Counted from the first letter of the stretch, positions 24,011 through 35,582 are shown. The stretch is 64,000 bases of DNA from Antitrichia curtipendula (GCA_951230915.1 OX579642.1:11346001-11410000); one strand, 5' to 3'. Notes: a model not told the origin generated them from the letters alone. Made by a program: numbers and translations.

Positions 24011-25648
24011 ATGTCGCAGCTTAGGCGGAACAGACCAGGCCCATCTACGTCATCGGCTCCGGTCAAACTCCGGAAGGTCGTTCCGGTTCTCCCTTCGACA
24101 GAGGAGGAGATGGAGATGCTCCGGTTGGATCTCAACCGGATGGGGTGCCAGGGTTTGCTCGACAAACCTTGGGGTTTCAAGGACAAGCGGATGGTGAAGG
24201 AGATCCAGGGGAAGTGGACGAACCAGTTCGACAACACGATCCGCTATGTTCCACATCAATGGACGGAAGAGATCTGGAGGGAGGTTTATAAGTTCCGGGC
24301 AGGAGGCCACGGGATGGCAAACCGGAAGGACGAGTACGTCCGGGGCAAGTTCCGAGGAGCGGTCAACCCCAAGGACGGATACGCGGTGGAAGACTGCATC
24401 GACGACCGGCACCGGAAACTGTTGCAGTTTCTCATTCCGATCCTGCATCCGGAGAAGCCGACAAGGGTGACCATCACCCTCGGCAACACTATTTTCGGTG
24501 CCCTGAGCGGTGACCGGAAAGCGGACTGGGCCCGGATCATGTTCGATCTGGTGGCCCAGTTGGCGACGAGGGTCGGAAGGAGTAGGCCGACACCCGTGTG
24601 TCTCTACTTCTTCCACCTCTATGAGCAACACCAGCTCCTTTTAGACTCGGAAGAGAAGGAGTGGAAGGCCCAGGAAAATCTCCTGAAATACGGAGAATCG
24701 GAAACGGACGAGGAGGAAGAGGAAACCGGATCCGAGACCGAAGAAGAAGAAGAAGATGAAGAAGAGGCGGAGAGGCAGACCAAGCGGCACAAGACGACGT
24801 CTCCGACCGGAAGAGGATCTCCACTCGGTGATAAAACCGGAAAGGAGAAGACACCGGAAAGGGAGAAGGTAGGCTGTTCAAAGAAGGGATCGGTCGACCC
24901 TTTCGAAAAATTGATAAAGATCCTCGTCGACATCCGCCTGGACTGGGAGGCGAAGAGAATCGCTCTAAACCAGATCGGAGAGTTGGTGCAGGCAACACCG
25001 GATAGCAAGTTGTCGGGGAAGGTAGCGGAATGCATCACCAATCCGGTCGAGATCCGGAAGCAGGAAGCAGAGATCCGTCGACTTCAAGAGGAGGTCGACA
25101 TGTTGAAGGCGGAAGTGGCCACCTTCAAGGAAGATATGGCCGCCACCCGGATAATGGCGGACGAGACGCAGAAGGTGGCGGGATCGGTGAAGGCGACTTT
25201 CGGTGAGACCGGAAGCGTGGCAGTCAGGGCCAAACTCTTCGATGAGAAGGTCTTAAAGGAGAAGAAACTATCCGGTATCCGGATAGTCCGGATCCTGACT
25301 GACTTCACCAAGCAGGTGGAGAAGAATTTGGTCTTAACACGAGGAGCGGCGGACCGGATGGAGGAGTGTACACAGAAGCTGACTGGATCGATGAGGGTCC
25401 ACCTATCGGACATCTCCATGCCGGAATCGTTTCCGGAAGTGCCAGACCCAAGGGAAGGAAAGGACCAGACTCCGCAGTCAAAGCTGAGTCAGCCTTCCCA
25501 GACCGCGCCGATCAACATCGAAGACTCTCCCGGTTCTGACATGCCAAATCCGATGGCCGGAGAGCGGAACAGGAACTTGGAAGAAGTCTTCGAGCAATTG
25601 GAGGCGGAGCCCAAGAGTCCTTCGTTGGGGCGCGGGATAGCGATGTAG
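24011..25648 (+). CDS. LTR-internal ORF, plant-transposon-type protein (545 aa)
   Basis: The ATG at 24011 opens a 546-codon frame with no interruption, the only intact long gene of the window. The N-terminal ~220 residues are globular (KPWGFKDKRM ... ILHPEKPTRVTITLGNTIF ... RPTPVCLYFFHLYEQHQLLL) and resemble the plant retrotransposon ORF1 type annotated as 'putative plant transposon protein'; this is from memory of the family. Residues ~230-265 are a Glu-rich acidic tract, followed by a basic TKRHKTTSPTG stretch. Residues ~300-480 are helical with coiled coil (EIRRLQEEVDMLKAEVATF). The tail is Ser/Pro-rich. The function is unknown. It lies wholly inside an LTR, upstream of the presumed transcription start of the element, and has its own TATA box. 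Confidence 0.85.
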   Translation: MSQLRRNRPGPSTSSAPVKLRKVVPVLPSTEEEMEMLRLDLNRMGCQGLLDKPWGFKDKRMVKEIQGKWTNQFDNTIRYVPHQWTEEIWREVYKFRAGGHGMANRKDEYVRGKFRGAVNPKDGYAVEDCIDDRHRKLLQFLIPILHPEKPTRVTITLGNTIFGALSGDRKADWARIMFDLVAQLATRVGRSRPTPVCLYFFHLYEQHQLLLDSEEKEWKAQENLLKYGESETDEEEEETGSETEEEEEDEEEAERQTKRHKTTSPTGRGSPLGDKTGKEKTPEREKVGCSKKGSVDPFEKLIKILVDIRLDWEAKRIALNQIGELVQATPDSKLSGKVAECITNPVEIRKQEAEIRRLQEEVDMLKAEVATFKEDMAATRIMADETQKVAGSVKATFGETGSVAVRAKLFDEKVLKEKKLSGIRIVRILTDFTKQVEKNLVLTRGAADRMEECTQKLTGSMRVHLSDISMPESFPEVPDPREGKDQTPQSKLSQPSQTAPINIEDSPGSDMPNPMAGERNRNLEEVFEQLEAEPKSPSLGRGIAM

Positions 25649-25795
25649 AATAAGTTAGGAAGGATAGGATAGGAACGGATCCGGATTAGTAACCTGATCC
25701 GGTAGTGTTAGGAGGACCGGAAGTTAGGATCCGGATTTAGGTTGACTTTTAACGGCTCTTTTTGCCTTTTGTTATTTTTGGAAGTTCTCAAAGTG

Positions 25796-25802
25796 TATAT
25801 AA
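25796..25802 (+). promoter_or_regulatory. TATA box of the LTR (element promoter)
   Basis: TATATAA in the context 'tctcaaagtgtatataa', followed by 'agtccttgtgctgaggact'. The other LTR keeps the same block at about 30373-30410 on the minus strand. Its place after the ORF and ~1 kb before the LTR end suits the U3/R boundary that drives the full-length RNA. Confidence 0.6.
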
Positions 25803-27189
25803 TTCAGTCCTTGTGCTGAGGACTGGGAGTCTTTCCTTCTACATTTTTCTTTGTGTTCTCTCTTTGTACTTTCTTGTTGTACGTTCTCCCATGTTTTGGC
25901 AGAGTTGTGCGTGAGGGAGTTCGGAAAGCACGAGCGGATGCGTTGGGATTTCTCCCCTTGGTGTTTTTTCTTGGTTCTAAGTGCATGTGAGCGGATAGGA
26001 TAGAGTTGGGAGTGAACTTCAGTGCCTCAGCGCTTCTAGAGTTTGAGATTCCGGGTGAGAAAGCCGTTGTTAGGCTAGGCGGATAGGGAGGGATTCCTTA
26101 GTCGCGCTAGAACTCCTGGGTGAGAAATCCGGTTGAGTGTCCGATCTCCTGTGAGGTCTCGCCATCTTAGCAGTAAACGGAAGAGTTCTAGTTGACGTTG
26201 GAACGGACGGGTACACTTGTAACCGCCTTAGCTTTGCACGGAATAAGATGACATTAGGGTCGTTGTAGTATTGAGAGGATCGTACGGGGGGTCTTTGTGT
26301 GACCAGTGGACCGGATTGCAATCTGGATTGCTGTGAAGGACCAAACCGGATCCGTACTAGCCTAGGAAGGAAGAGATTAGGAAAGTGGGTCTTCAGCCAC
26401 TATAAGTCACGGAAGGTGTGGTGGGCCTACCACTCTCAAAAGCAAGCGGCGAACCCTCTGATGGCTAAACAGAGGTAAAACCAAACCGGATAGGAGAGGA
26501 AATGGTTGTGAGTTGTCTAGAGCGGATTGGCCTAGACGGATACCTGGACCGAAAGAGATAGGGTCCTTGGGTTGTGTTGGATTCGATAATCAGAAGACTA
26601 GCTGGAATCGGAAGATAGAAAGAATCCGGTCCTTTGTTTTCTGGGTGTTTGAACTTCCGGTCATAGAAAGAGGACCGCAAAAGATGGATATTACTACTGA
26701 CTTGGCTTAGTTCGTTAATAAGGCTAGATACTTCACAGAATCTCGTGGGTTCGATCTTTAGAGTCACTTTGTTATGCTTTAGAGTGGTTTTTGGGAGTAT
26801 AACATGGGAATTGCTTATCCTGTGCTGCGACAACGGCAAACTTCGAATTTCGGAGCAATACCAAGTCCTAGAGTTGGTGTTAAACCCAACTTTACGGCAA
26901 AGCGTTGAATCTCCTCAAGCCTTAGTTCTAAAGTCTAGTTTCCAAGACCTTTTTGGAAACGTCCAGAGTTTAGTTTCCAAGATATTTAGGGTGTCAAGTT
27001 CCAAGTTACCTAGTGTTTTAAATCTTGGCCCTAAAGTGTAGTAAAAGTCCAACTCTTTTTAGTTAGCAAAAATCCCGTTTCTTTGGCTAGCAAAAAATCC
27101 CGGTTCCTTGGTTAGCAAAAATTCCGTTCTCTTAGTTAACCCCCCCAAAAAATCCAGTCTGCCTTTAGAAACCGGAAAGAACCAGAACC

Positions 27190-27480
27190 CCCATCCAGTT
27201 GGGGGTTCAGTTGCAAGGAGGGTTCAATCGCAAGGGCGTTCAGTTGGGGGCTCAGTCGCAAGGGTTGTCCAGTCACGAGATTGGGGGTCCAGTCGCAAGG
27301 GCGTCCAATCACGGGTCGAGAGGTCAGTCGCAAGGGCATCCAGTCACGGGTCGGGAGGTCAGTCGCAAGGGTGGTCCAGTCACCGGGTCAGGAGTTCAGT
27401 CGCAGGGGCGTTCAGTTGGGGGGGACTCAGTTGGGGTCCGAGCGTCCAGGGAGTCGGGGTCCAGAGAGCTGGGGAGTCGG
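27190..27480. repeat. ~35-bp GC-rich tandem repeat
   Basis: The units read CAGTCGCAAGGGCATCCAGT followed by CACGGGTCGGGAGGT. The two clearest units (about 27291-27360) are 35 bp, and the next is 37 bp. Flanking units are degenerate. Frames stay open across it only because of the repeat composition. Confidence 0.8.
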
Positions 27481-28228
27481 GGTCTTTGGGTAATCCCGTA
27501 ACTTGGTCTAGGAAAAGAAGTCCAAAAACTAGGGGTTAAGCTTAATTGGAGAGAACCTTGATTGCAAAGAAAACAAGGGAGGGGGGGAGAAGAGAAGCCG
27601 TATGTCCGGGGATATTAAAAAAAAACTGCATACAAAAAGACTCGCATACTATATCTCTCTCCACACCAATTCGAACTAGCAAGAATGGAAGGAGATTAGG
27701 AGGAGTTGGAATGAAATAGGAGAGGTGGTGAGAGAGATGATAAATAGTAACCTAGGGTTAGCTAAAGTAGGTGTTAGGAGGGAAATCTCGAGAATTCATA
27801 GTGACCATTAGGAGGTAGGATTAGGATGATTCAAAGACAAGGTTGTGTAAGAGGTTAGGAGGGACATTAAAACTTCTTGGGGTTCGAATCTATAGTTGTA
27901 AGATACCCATCAAAGCTTAGGTAGAATAGTGTTAGTGTAGAAAGAGAGAAAGGGAAAGAAAAGGAGAAGGAAAGAAGGAGGAAGGGAAAGAAAGAGGTTA
28001 GATCACACGGGATCTACAATATTTATAACATAAGCGGTAAACTTGGGGAAAATATCCCACGACCCATGGACCACCATGGAGTATGAAAATGGGCGCGCGG
28101 AGGCGGACAAGCGCATTTCCGACACCGGTAGTGACGAGGTAAGTCCTTAAATCAAAACTCGGTGTTTCTCCTTGTTAGCATTGATTCTTTTTTTTCTTAA
28201 TTAGCCTGTTCAAGTGAATAATGACCCA

Positions 28229-28700
28229 GAGTTAAATTTAGGAGTAAAAATCTCGAGTTAAATTTAGGAGTAAAAATTTCGAGTTAAAAGTAGGAGTAAA
28301 AATTTCGAGTTAAGTTTAGGAGTAAAAATTTAGAGTTAAGTTTAGGAGTAAAAAATCCAGAGTTAAATTTAGGGGTAGAAATTTGGAAGTTAAATTTAGG
28401 AGTAAATATTTAGAGTTAAAAGTAGGAGTAAAAATTTAGAATTAAATTTAGGAGTAAAAATTTCGAGTTAAAAGTAGGAGTAAAAATTTAGAATTAAGTT
28501 TAGGAGTAAAAAATCCAGAGTTAAATTTAGGGGTAGAAATTTGGAAGTTAAATTTAGGAGTAAAAATCCAGAGTTAAAAATTAGGAGTAAAAATTGGGAG
28601 TTCAATTTAGGAATAAAAATCCAGAGTTAAATTTAGGAATAAAAATCCAGAGTTAAATTTAGGAGTAAAAATCTAGAGTTATATTTAGAAGTTGGAAATT
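28229..28700. repeat. 26-bp AT-rich tandem repeat, ~18 units
   Basis: The consensus is GAGTTAAATTTAGGAGTAAA followed by AATTTC/A. Period is 26 with occasional 27. Variants (AAAGTAGG or AAGTTTAGG in the middle; TCCA or TTTG at the end) recur in blocks, so the array grew by multi-unit duplications. Confidence 0.9.
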
Positions 28701-29328
28701 AGAGGAAAAAAATTAAACTTAGGGTTAACTGTAGGGTTGAAACTTCCGAGAGAAGTGTCATACCTCCAACAATAGTCTTCAACACTCATGGAAGGAACGT
28801 AAAGGTTCCCCGCTCACGTAGTTAGAGACGTTAGAAATGACGCCAACTACCCAGCCAACCCGATATATAGGATAGACAGTTAGGGAGCTAGGAATTACCA
28901 ATCACCTTTGCTCATCACAGTCAACTTGTTAATTACCCATGCAATTCTAATAGTATTCGTTGCCATCCACGACACTTAGAAAACGTTAGCACAAAAAAGA
29001 TCCATTGCTTGGAAGGCACAGTGGACCGCGCTCACAACACCCCCATATATTTAAAAGGTGGATAACGGCATAGAACCTGGTCGATGTTGGCCCGATTACC
29101 GAGGGTGGGTAATCTTGCGCCCACACTCACTAGGACCTGAACTAAAAGATTCTTCCGTTCACTGATTTCTCTTTAAACACTCGGACGTTCTTCTATCCCT
29201 TATTCCTCTTTTCATGAGTTAAATTTCCGGTTCCGGCAATCCAACTCAGTCACAGAAAAGTAAACAAAATTCAAAAACAAGTACTGATTCAACCACTCAA
29301 TGTCGTAACAAAGCTGATAGCTTTAGAA

Positions 29329-29346
29329 TCCCCGACAGCAGTGCCA
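29329..29346 (-). other. Primer-binding site, Asp-tRNA-like
   Basis: The minus strand reads TGGCACTGCTGTCGGGGA, starting 11 nt inside the end of the LTR at 29358. It matches the common plant Ty3/gypsy primer site TGGCGCCGTTGCCGGGGA at all but four positions. This makes the LTR at 29358-32737 a 5' LTR of a minus-strand element. Confidence 0.7.
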
Positions 29347-29357
29347 GATTTTTGCCA

Positions 29358-32300
29358 TGTCGCAGCATAGGATAGGTAAATTCCCCATTATACTCACAAA
29401 AATCACCCTAGAGTATAACTAAGTGACTCTAAAGATCAAACCCACGAGATTCTGTGAAGTATCTAACTATATTAACGAACTAAGCAAAGTCAGTAGTAAA
29501 ATCCATCTCTTCCGGTCCTCTTCCTAAAACCGGAAACACAAATACAAAGAAAACTAATGACCGGATTCCCTCTTTCTTCCGATTCCAACTATTCTTTCGG
29601 TTCTCAAAACCAATTCAACCCCAAGATCATATCCTTTCCGGTCCTGGTATCCGTCAAGACCAATCCGCTCTAAACGACTTATAACTATTTCCTCTCCTAT
29701 CCAGTTTGGTTTTACCTCTGTTTAGCCATCAGAGGGTTCGCCGCTTGCTTTTGAGAGTGGTAGGCCCACCACACCTTCCGTGACTTATAGTGGCTGAAGA
29801 CCCACTTTCCTAATCTCTATTCTCTTAGACTAACACGGATCCGGTTTGGTCCTTCACAGCAGTCCAGACAGCAATCCGGTTCACTGGTCACACAAAGACC
29901 CCCCGTACGATCCTCTCAATACTACAACGACCTTGATGCGATCCTAATCCGTGCGAACCTAAGGCGGTTACAAGTGCATCCGTCCGTTCCAACGTCAACT
30001 AGTATTCTTCCGTTTACCGCTAAGATGGCGAGACCTCTCAAGAGATCGGACACTCAACCGGATTTTCTACCCAAGAGTTCTAGCGCGACTAAGGAATCCC
30101 TCCCTATCCACCTAGCCTAACAATGGCTTTCTCACCGGGAATCTCAAACTCTAGACGCGTTGAGGCACTGAAATACACTCCCAACTTTATCCTATCCGCT
30201 CACATGCACTTAGAACCAAGAAAAACACCAAGGGGAGAAATTCCCAACACATCCGCTCACACCTTCCGAACTCCCTCACGCACAACTCTGCCAAACACGG
30301 GAGAACATACAACCAGGAAGCACAAAGAGAACACAAACAAAATGCAAAAGAAAAGACTCCTAGTCCTCAGCACAAGGACTAACTTATATACACTTTGAGA
30401 ACTTCCAAAAATACAAAAGGCAAAAAGTGCCTTTAAAAGTCAACCTAAATCCGGATCCTATCTTCCGGTCCGTCCTAACACTACCGGATTGGATTACTAA
30501 TCCGGATCCGTTCCTATCCTACCCTACAAGAACCTAACTTACTCTACATCGCTATCCCGCGCCCCAACGAAGGACTCTTGGGTTCCGCTTCACACTAGTC
30601 GGAAACGTCTTCCAAGTTCCTGTTCCGCTCCCCGGCTATCGGATTTGGCAGGTCGGAACCGGGAGAGGAATCTATGTTGATTGGCGCGGATTGGGAAGGC
30701 TCTCTCGGCTTTGACTGCGGCGTCTGATCCTTTCCTTCCCTCGGTTCCAGTACGTTCGGAAACAATTCCGGCATGGAGATATCCGACAAGTGGACCCTCA
30801 TCGATCCGGTCAACTTCTGGGTGCACTCCTCCATCCGGTCCGCCGCTCCTCGTGCTTGTACCAACGTCTTCTCCACCTGCTCGGAGAAGTCGGTCATGAT
30901 CTGAACTATCCGGGAATCGGATAGCTTCTTCTCCTCCAAGACCTTCTCGTCGAAGAGTCTTGCCTTCAGTGCCAAACTTCCGGTCTCACCAAAAGTCGCC
31001 TTCACCGCTTCCGCAATTTTCTGCGTCTCGTCCGCCATCATCCAGGTGACGGCCATATCTTCCTTGAAGGTTGCTGCTTCCGTCTTCAGCATGTCAACCT
31101 CCTCCTAAAGTCGATGGATCTCTACCTCTTGTTTCCGGATCTCGGCCGGATTGGTGATGCAATCCGCTACCTTTCCCGGCAACTTACTGTCCGGTGCTAC
31201 CTGCACCAACTCTCCGATCTGGATTAGGGCGATTCTCTTCGCCTCTCAATCTGCGCGGATGTCGCAGAGGGTCTTGACCAATCTCTTGAACGGGTTGGCA
31301 GGTCCTTTCTTCGAGCCGCCTGCCTTCTCCCCTTCCGATGTCTTCTCCTTTCCGGTCTTGTCTTCAAGCGGCGATCCCTTTCCGGTTGGAGATGTCGTCT
31401 TATGCCGCTTGGGCAACCTCTCCGCCTCTTCTTCATCTTCTTCTTCTTCTTCGGTCTCGGATCCGGTTTCCTCTTCTTCCTCATCCGTTTTCGATTCCCC
31501 GTACTTGAGGAGATTCTCCTGGGCCTACCACTCCTTCTCTTCCGAGTCCAACAGGAGCTGGTGTTGCTTGTAGAGGTGGAAGAAGTAGGGACACACGGAT
31601 GTCGGCCTACTCCTTCCGACCCTTGTTGCTAGCTGGGCCACCAGATCAAACATGATCCGGGCCTAGTCCGCCTTCCGGTCTCCGCTCAGAGCACCGAAAA
31701 TGGTGTTGGCGAGGGTGATCATAATCCTTGTCAGCTTCTCCGGGTGTAGGATCGGGATGAGAAACTGCAACAGCTTGTGGTGTCGGTCATCGATGCAGTC
31801 CTCCACCGCGTATCCGTCCTTGGGATTGTCCGCTGCGCGGAACTTGCCCCGGATGTACTCGTCCTTTCGGTTTGCCATCCCGAGACCTCCTGCCCGGAAC
31901 TTGTAAACCTCCCTCCAAATGTCTTCCGTCCACTCCGCCGGAATACATTGGATCGTGTTGTCAAACTGGTTCGTCCACTTCCCCTGGATCTCCTTCACCA
32001 TTCGCTCATCCTTAAAACCCCAGGGTTTGTCGAGCAAACCCTGACATCCCATCCGGTTGAGATCTAATCTGAGCATCTCCTTCTCCTCCTTTGTTGAGGG
32101 GAGAACCAGAACAACCTTCCGGGGTTTAACCGGAGCCGACGACGTGGATGGCCCTGGTCTGTTCCGCCTGAGCTGCGGCATGGACACAGACTAGATCTAG
32201 ACGGTTCCTTTCCGATTCTACCTTACCCAGTCCTAGCCGCATGTCCCGTTCTCACTTTCACTCTCCGATCTCAACCGGAAACTTGCGCAGCGATCAGTAC

Positions 32301-32737
32301 GCAACCGGAAACCTACCTTGCAGCACACCTCTAACGCTCGCACACACACGCGCACGCTCACAACGCTTGAAAACGAGGAGCACAAAGAAACACTCTCACC
32401 AAACAACGTTTGAAAATGGAGAGTGATTGAGGAGGTCCTGGGCTTTTATAGTCTCTCCTGTCCTAAAAAGTCGTCATGATGACTTTTACCGGTCCAGTCC
32501 CACCAATCCGATCTAACCCTAATCCGGTTCACTACTACTTCCGGACAAGGTTCCGATTCCAATCCGGTTTCTGGGTATCACTGTTAGGACCGGATTCTTT
32601 CTAACTGTTTCACTACTTTAATGTCTTTCTTAATTTTCCGTTCTCTGCTGTTTCTAAACAAAACCTGGATACTAATTGATAGTTTCCGTTCCATTTTCTA
32701 GATAAACAACTAAAAACCAAAAATTTTGGTTGCGACA
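29358..32737 (-). mobile_element. 5' LTR (3380 bp) of a minus-strand Ty3/gypsy element
   Basis: On the minus strand it begins TGTCGCA at 32737 and ends TGCGACA at 29358. It aligns along its length with the solo LTR at 23423-26832, including both TATA boxes and the ORF. It is followed by a primer-binding site, so it is a 5' LTR. No matching 3' LTR is seen; the likely gag-pol partner is truncated at 16985. Confidence 0.82.
30544..32181 (-). pseudogene. LTR-internal ORF, decayed copy with five in-frame stops
   Basis: It has exactly the same length as the intact copy (1638 bp, 546 codons), so no net indel. Stops are at codons 173 (TAG 31663-31665), 219 (TAG 31525-31527), 312 (TGA 31246-31248), 359 (TAG 31105-31107) and 529 (TAG 30595-30597). 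The intact copy has TGG, AAG, TGG, CAA and CAA at these codons. Domains are as in the intact copy: globular N-terminus, acidic tract, coiled coil. Two Trp-to-stop changes are direct G-to-A transitions; the Gln changes fit C-to-T plus a third-position change. Confidence 0.92.
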
Positions 32738-33367
32738 TTTGGGATGTTAGATTATCAGTTACCTTGAGTAAATAAATAAATATAATATTTTCTTGTTCAA
32801 AAGTGTTTATATTTCTTTTTTATGGCGTGTGTATGAAAACTTCTTAATTGGCATGTTGCCCCATATGGGGGTGAAGACATTATTTTTATGAGAAGTGTAG
32901 AGCTCTAAATTTCAACGATGCTAGCGTGCGAGCTTGGAGCCGTGAGCCTATGAGCGTGGAGCGTGGAGCGTGGAGCCTGTGAGCCTAGAGCCTAGAACCA
33001 AAAAATTCCCATTTTTATACCAAAAAATCAAAAAGTTGAATTTTATTTGCTCTTAATGGTAAATTTGGGACCTATAATCGTGTATCCTATTACCGTGGGT
33101 TAGTAAATATTTTATGTGGTGTTCTAATTCTTTGTAGTACAAATAATCTACCAGATAGTGAGATGAGGAGTCATTTCTTGTTGAGGCAAAGGTTTAGAGG
33201 AAACCTTAGTTCACTTTAAATTTGGAAAAGGGAGTTGGTGCCCGGCTGCCCGCGGTGTTGTCCAAAAAAAATTAGAAAAAGAAATGAGGAGTCAGGTTGA
33301 GGGTGGGAGTCATTTCTCATTGACGCTAAAGGGGTCGGGGTCTGATCAAGGTTTAGGGTGGCGTGTT
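32738..33367. other. Gene-free gap with GAGCCTGTGAGC-type short repeats
   Basis: There is no gene. 32930-32998 is a run of short imperfect units (GAGCGTGGAGC, GAGCCTGTGAGCCTAGAG). A related run in reverse orientation lies at 62375-62425. The last four bases before 33368, TGTT, form the target duplication of the DNA transposon. Confidence 0.55.
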
Positions 33368-33396
33368 GGGTACACATGAGCTAATATGAGCCACTT
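33368..33396 (+). repeat. Left terminal inverted repeat (29 bp)
   Basis: It starts GGGT and contains ACATGAGCTAATATGAGCC followed by ACTT. The reverse complement of 47697-47725 is identical except for two adjacent bases (AC versus CT at positions 5-6). TGTT at 33364-33367 is the flanking duplication. Confidence 0.85.
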
Positions 33397-34698
33397 AGGA
33401 CGTAACACTTCCTTTTTTAAATGCTTTAGGATAGTTGTGTGGAAAGTGTGATTGAATTTTGGTTTGAAGATTATGTTTTCTTTTTTTATAAACTTTAGAG
33501 AATCTTATTTTGTAATGCCATCCACTTTTAGTCATTGTTTGAGATCCCAAAAGCAACTTTATATTCATGTAACCAGTGCTTTTTGTGCTGAAAGGTCCTT
33601 AAACGGATGAATATTGTTGAGTGAAAGATGAATAAGTGACTTCAGAAGATCGAGGTTGCTAGCTACGTCAGTGGATGATTGTGTTTGGATGAGCGCAATT
33701 TGCGGATGAACCCAACTGCGGTTTAGGGTTTAGTTCCTATCGTCTCTTTCGGATCCTAGTGCTTCTGCTTGTGTTTCTGCTTCTACCGTGTTTTGCTTCA
33801 GCCGCCAGTTACCTTGAGTGCTGCATTGCATTGGTGGACACATGACGCTGAAGACGCTGCTTTTGTAAGACAATTTTTTGGCTTGCAGAGAGTAGGATCT
33901 TGTTGCACGTACAGGTTTTGCTTTCACGCCACCACTCTCACGATGAAGACTGCGTTCAAATGGGATATCCATACTCTCCAGGTGCTATGCGTGCATTTCA
34001 TTTCTTGTTGTTTGTGAGGAAACTGTCAGAAGCCAAAGCTGCATCTACAATGCAGAACCAGGACGATCGATGCGGGAGGGTGCTACTTTAGGGTCTGTGG
34101 AGCGGAGTGGAAGGTTGGGTGATCTTCAGAACTTCGGTTATTGAAGTAGGGTTTCATTGCATTCTGGAAGTTATGTTCAATAAGTGGTTTGGTAAGTTCT
34201 ACCTCATTGCAAGCTTGAAGTTATATTGCTTTAGGGTTTACTTCTTGTTGTCATCGATTTTGCGCGACAGGACCCATGCATCCACAAAGAATTAGGGTTC
34301 AGGGTGAGAACGTGTGTGATGTGCGAATGAGGCTATTTTGGGTAGGTTTTTTGACGTTAAGATGTTGTTTGACGGAGTATTGTTTGCGTCGTTTTTGTTT
34401 TGAGAGGGTTTGATGAGTGCTTGCCGCGGGAAGAATACATGGCGTTTGCGAAGGTGGGTTTTGTGGGGGGAGTGTGGTTGCAATGGGTATTCTTCACAGT
34501 GTAAGCGTCCTGCTAGCAGTGTGAAGTATACCCAACAAAAGGCATGAAGACTAGCTGATGAACAATTTCTTCTCACCAAAGGGATCACTGGTGAATTAGG
34601 GTTTAGGGTGTAGGGGATAAGAGCCTGATCAACCTGGAAAATTAGACTTTTTTACTGTATGCACCTTCTTTTTCTAGGTGAGGCCACTCATTCCTGAA
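33397..34698. other. 5' region of the transposase gene
   Basis: This lies between the left TIR and the transposase ATG. A possible 3' splice site 'cttctttttctag' ends at 34677, just before the open frame, so a non-coding first exon upstream is plausible. Short open frames at 33769-34091 have no recognisable domain and are not called. Confidence 0.4.
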
Positions 34699-35582
34699 AT
34701 GGCAGAAGAAATGGCTTCTGCTGAAGCATTAGAATGTGCCCCACCTGGACTAGGAGAGGCACAAGGTGGACTAGAAGAGGCACACCAAGCATGGTATGCT
34801 GAAAAGCGCAAAAGAGACAGTCGAGAGCGAACACGACGTTGTAGGGCAAGGAAGGCAGCTGGCGCCAACAGGGAAGTCCCGATTGATTCCAATCCATCTT
34901 GTGAATCGCCGGGTACTTCTGATTTGTGTGCATCTAGGGTGAATAGAATTAGTGCGCATGTAGCGAAGGAAATTGCTGCGTTTACAGCACAGCGTCTTCA
35001 ACAGTATGATAGGAACATACGAGCTCTCACTGTTGAGAAACTCTTGGGACACACTTGTATGGCTGACATCACTCCAGCGTACTTGAGTAACTTAGAATCT
35101 GTGAAGTTGGGACATTCTGTTCTTAGCAGTGTGCGAGAAGGCATGCGAGAGCACTTAGTGGGTCAGAAAACTTCTAAAATTATAATGGCAAAGGATATTT
35201 TGTGTACATTCGCTTCTAAGGGAAATGTTGGTAGTGGAAGAGGAATTGCTGGGTTGTTAGGGGTGGACAGGCGTAATATCTCAAAGGCGCAAGGAAGACG
35301 AGTACTACTAGACTCTGCTCAAGATGCATTTTGGCTGCACCATCGGAGAAAGACTCGGAGCGACTCCCTTGCTGAAAATGTGAAGACTCTGGTTGAGCAA
35401 TGGTGGGCGGAAGAGACAACAGTGTCCCCAAACCGCAAAGATGTTGTGACTTTCTACGAAGGTCCACGGCAATGGGTCTCCCATGCTACCCATTTCCTAC
35501 AAGTATCTCAGGTATTGTAAAAATATAGTTCCTTTACACTTCCACGTTGCTTGCAATCCTCTGAATGTTTGGTATCTTCCTG

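Larger units (their letters stand above)
23423..26832 (+). mobile_element. Solo giant LTR (3410 bp) carrying a gene
   Basis: The unit begins TGTCGCA and ends TGCGACA, i.e. TG...CA with a short inverted repeat, and is flanked on both sides by ACGGC, a 5-bp target duplication. A homologous unit of 3380 bp in inverse orientation lies at 29358-32737. There is no primer-binding site after its end and no polypurine tract before it, so it is a solo LTR. Inside are a TATA box (23729), an intact 545-codon ORF (24011-25648) and a second TATA (25796) near the 3' part, where the U3/R boundary is expected. Confidence 0.85.
26833..29328. other. Retrotransposon internal region with tandem repeats, no gene
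   Basis: I see no gene. Two tandem arrays stand out: a ~35-bp unit at 27190-27480 and a 26-bp unit at 28229-28700. If the right-hand LTR and the gag-pol at 17-21.7 kb are one minus-strand element, this is its long untranslated leader. Confidence 0.5.

Noticed and set aside
24050..25419. Antisense open frames over the LTR gene (24050-24631, 24537-24998, 24619-25041, 25084-25419 minus)
   Set aside because: They are shadows of a GC-rich Glu/Lys/Arg-rich gene on the plus strand. Their peptides are Ser/Pro-rich mirror products without domains. The same applies to the plus-strand shadows at 31151-32067.
33769..34295. Short open frames upstream of the DDE transposase
   Set aside because: Overlapping frames without domains in what is probably a non-coding first exon and intron.
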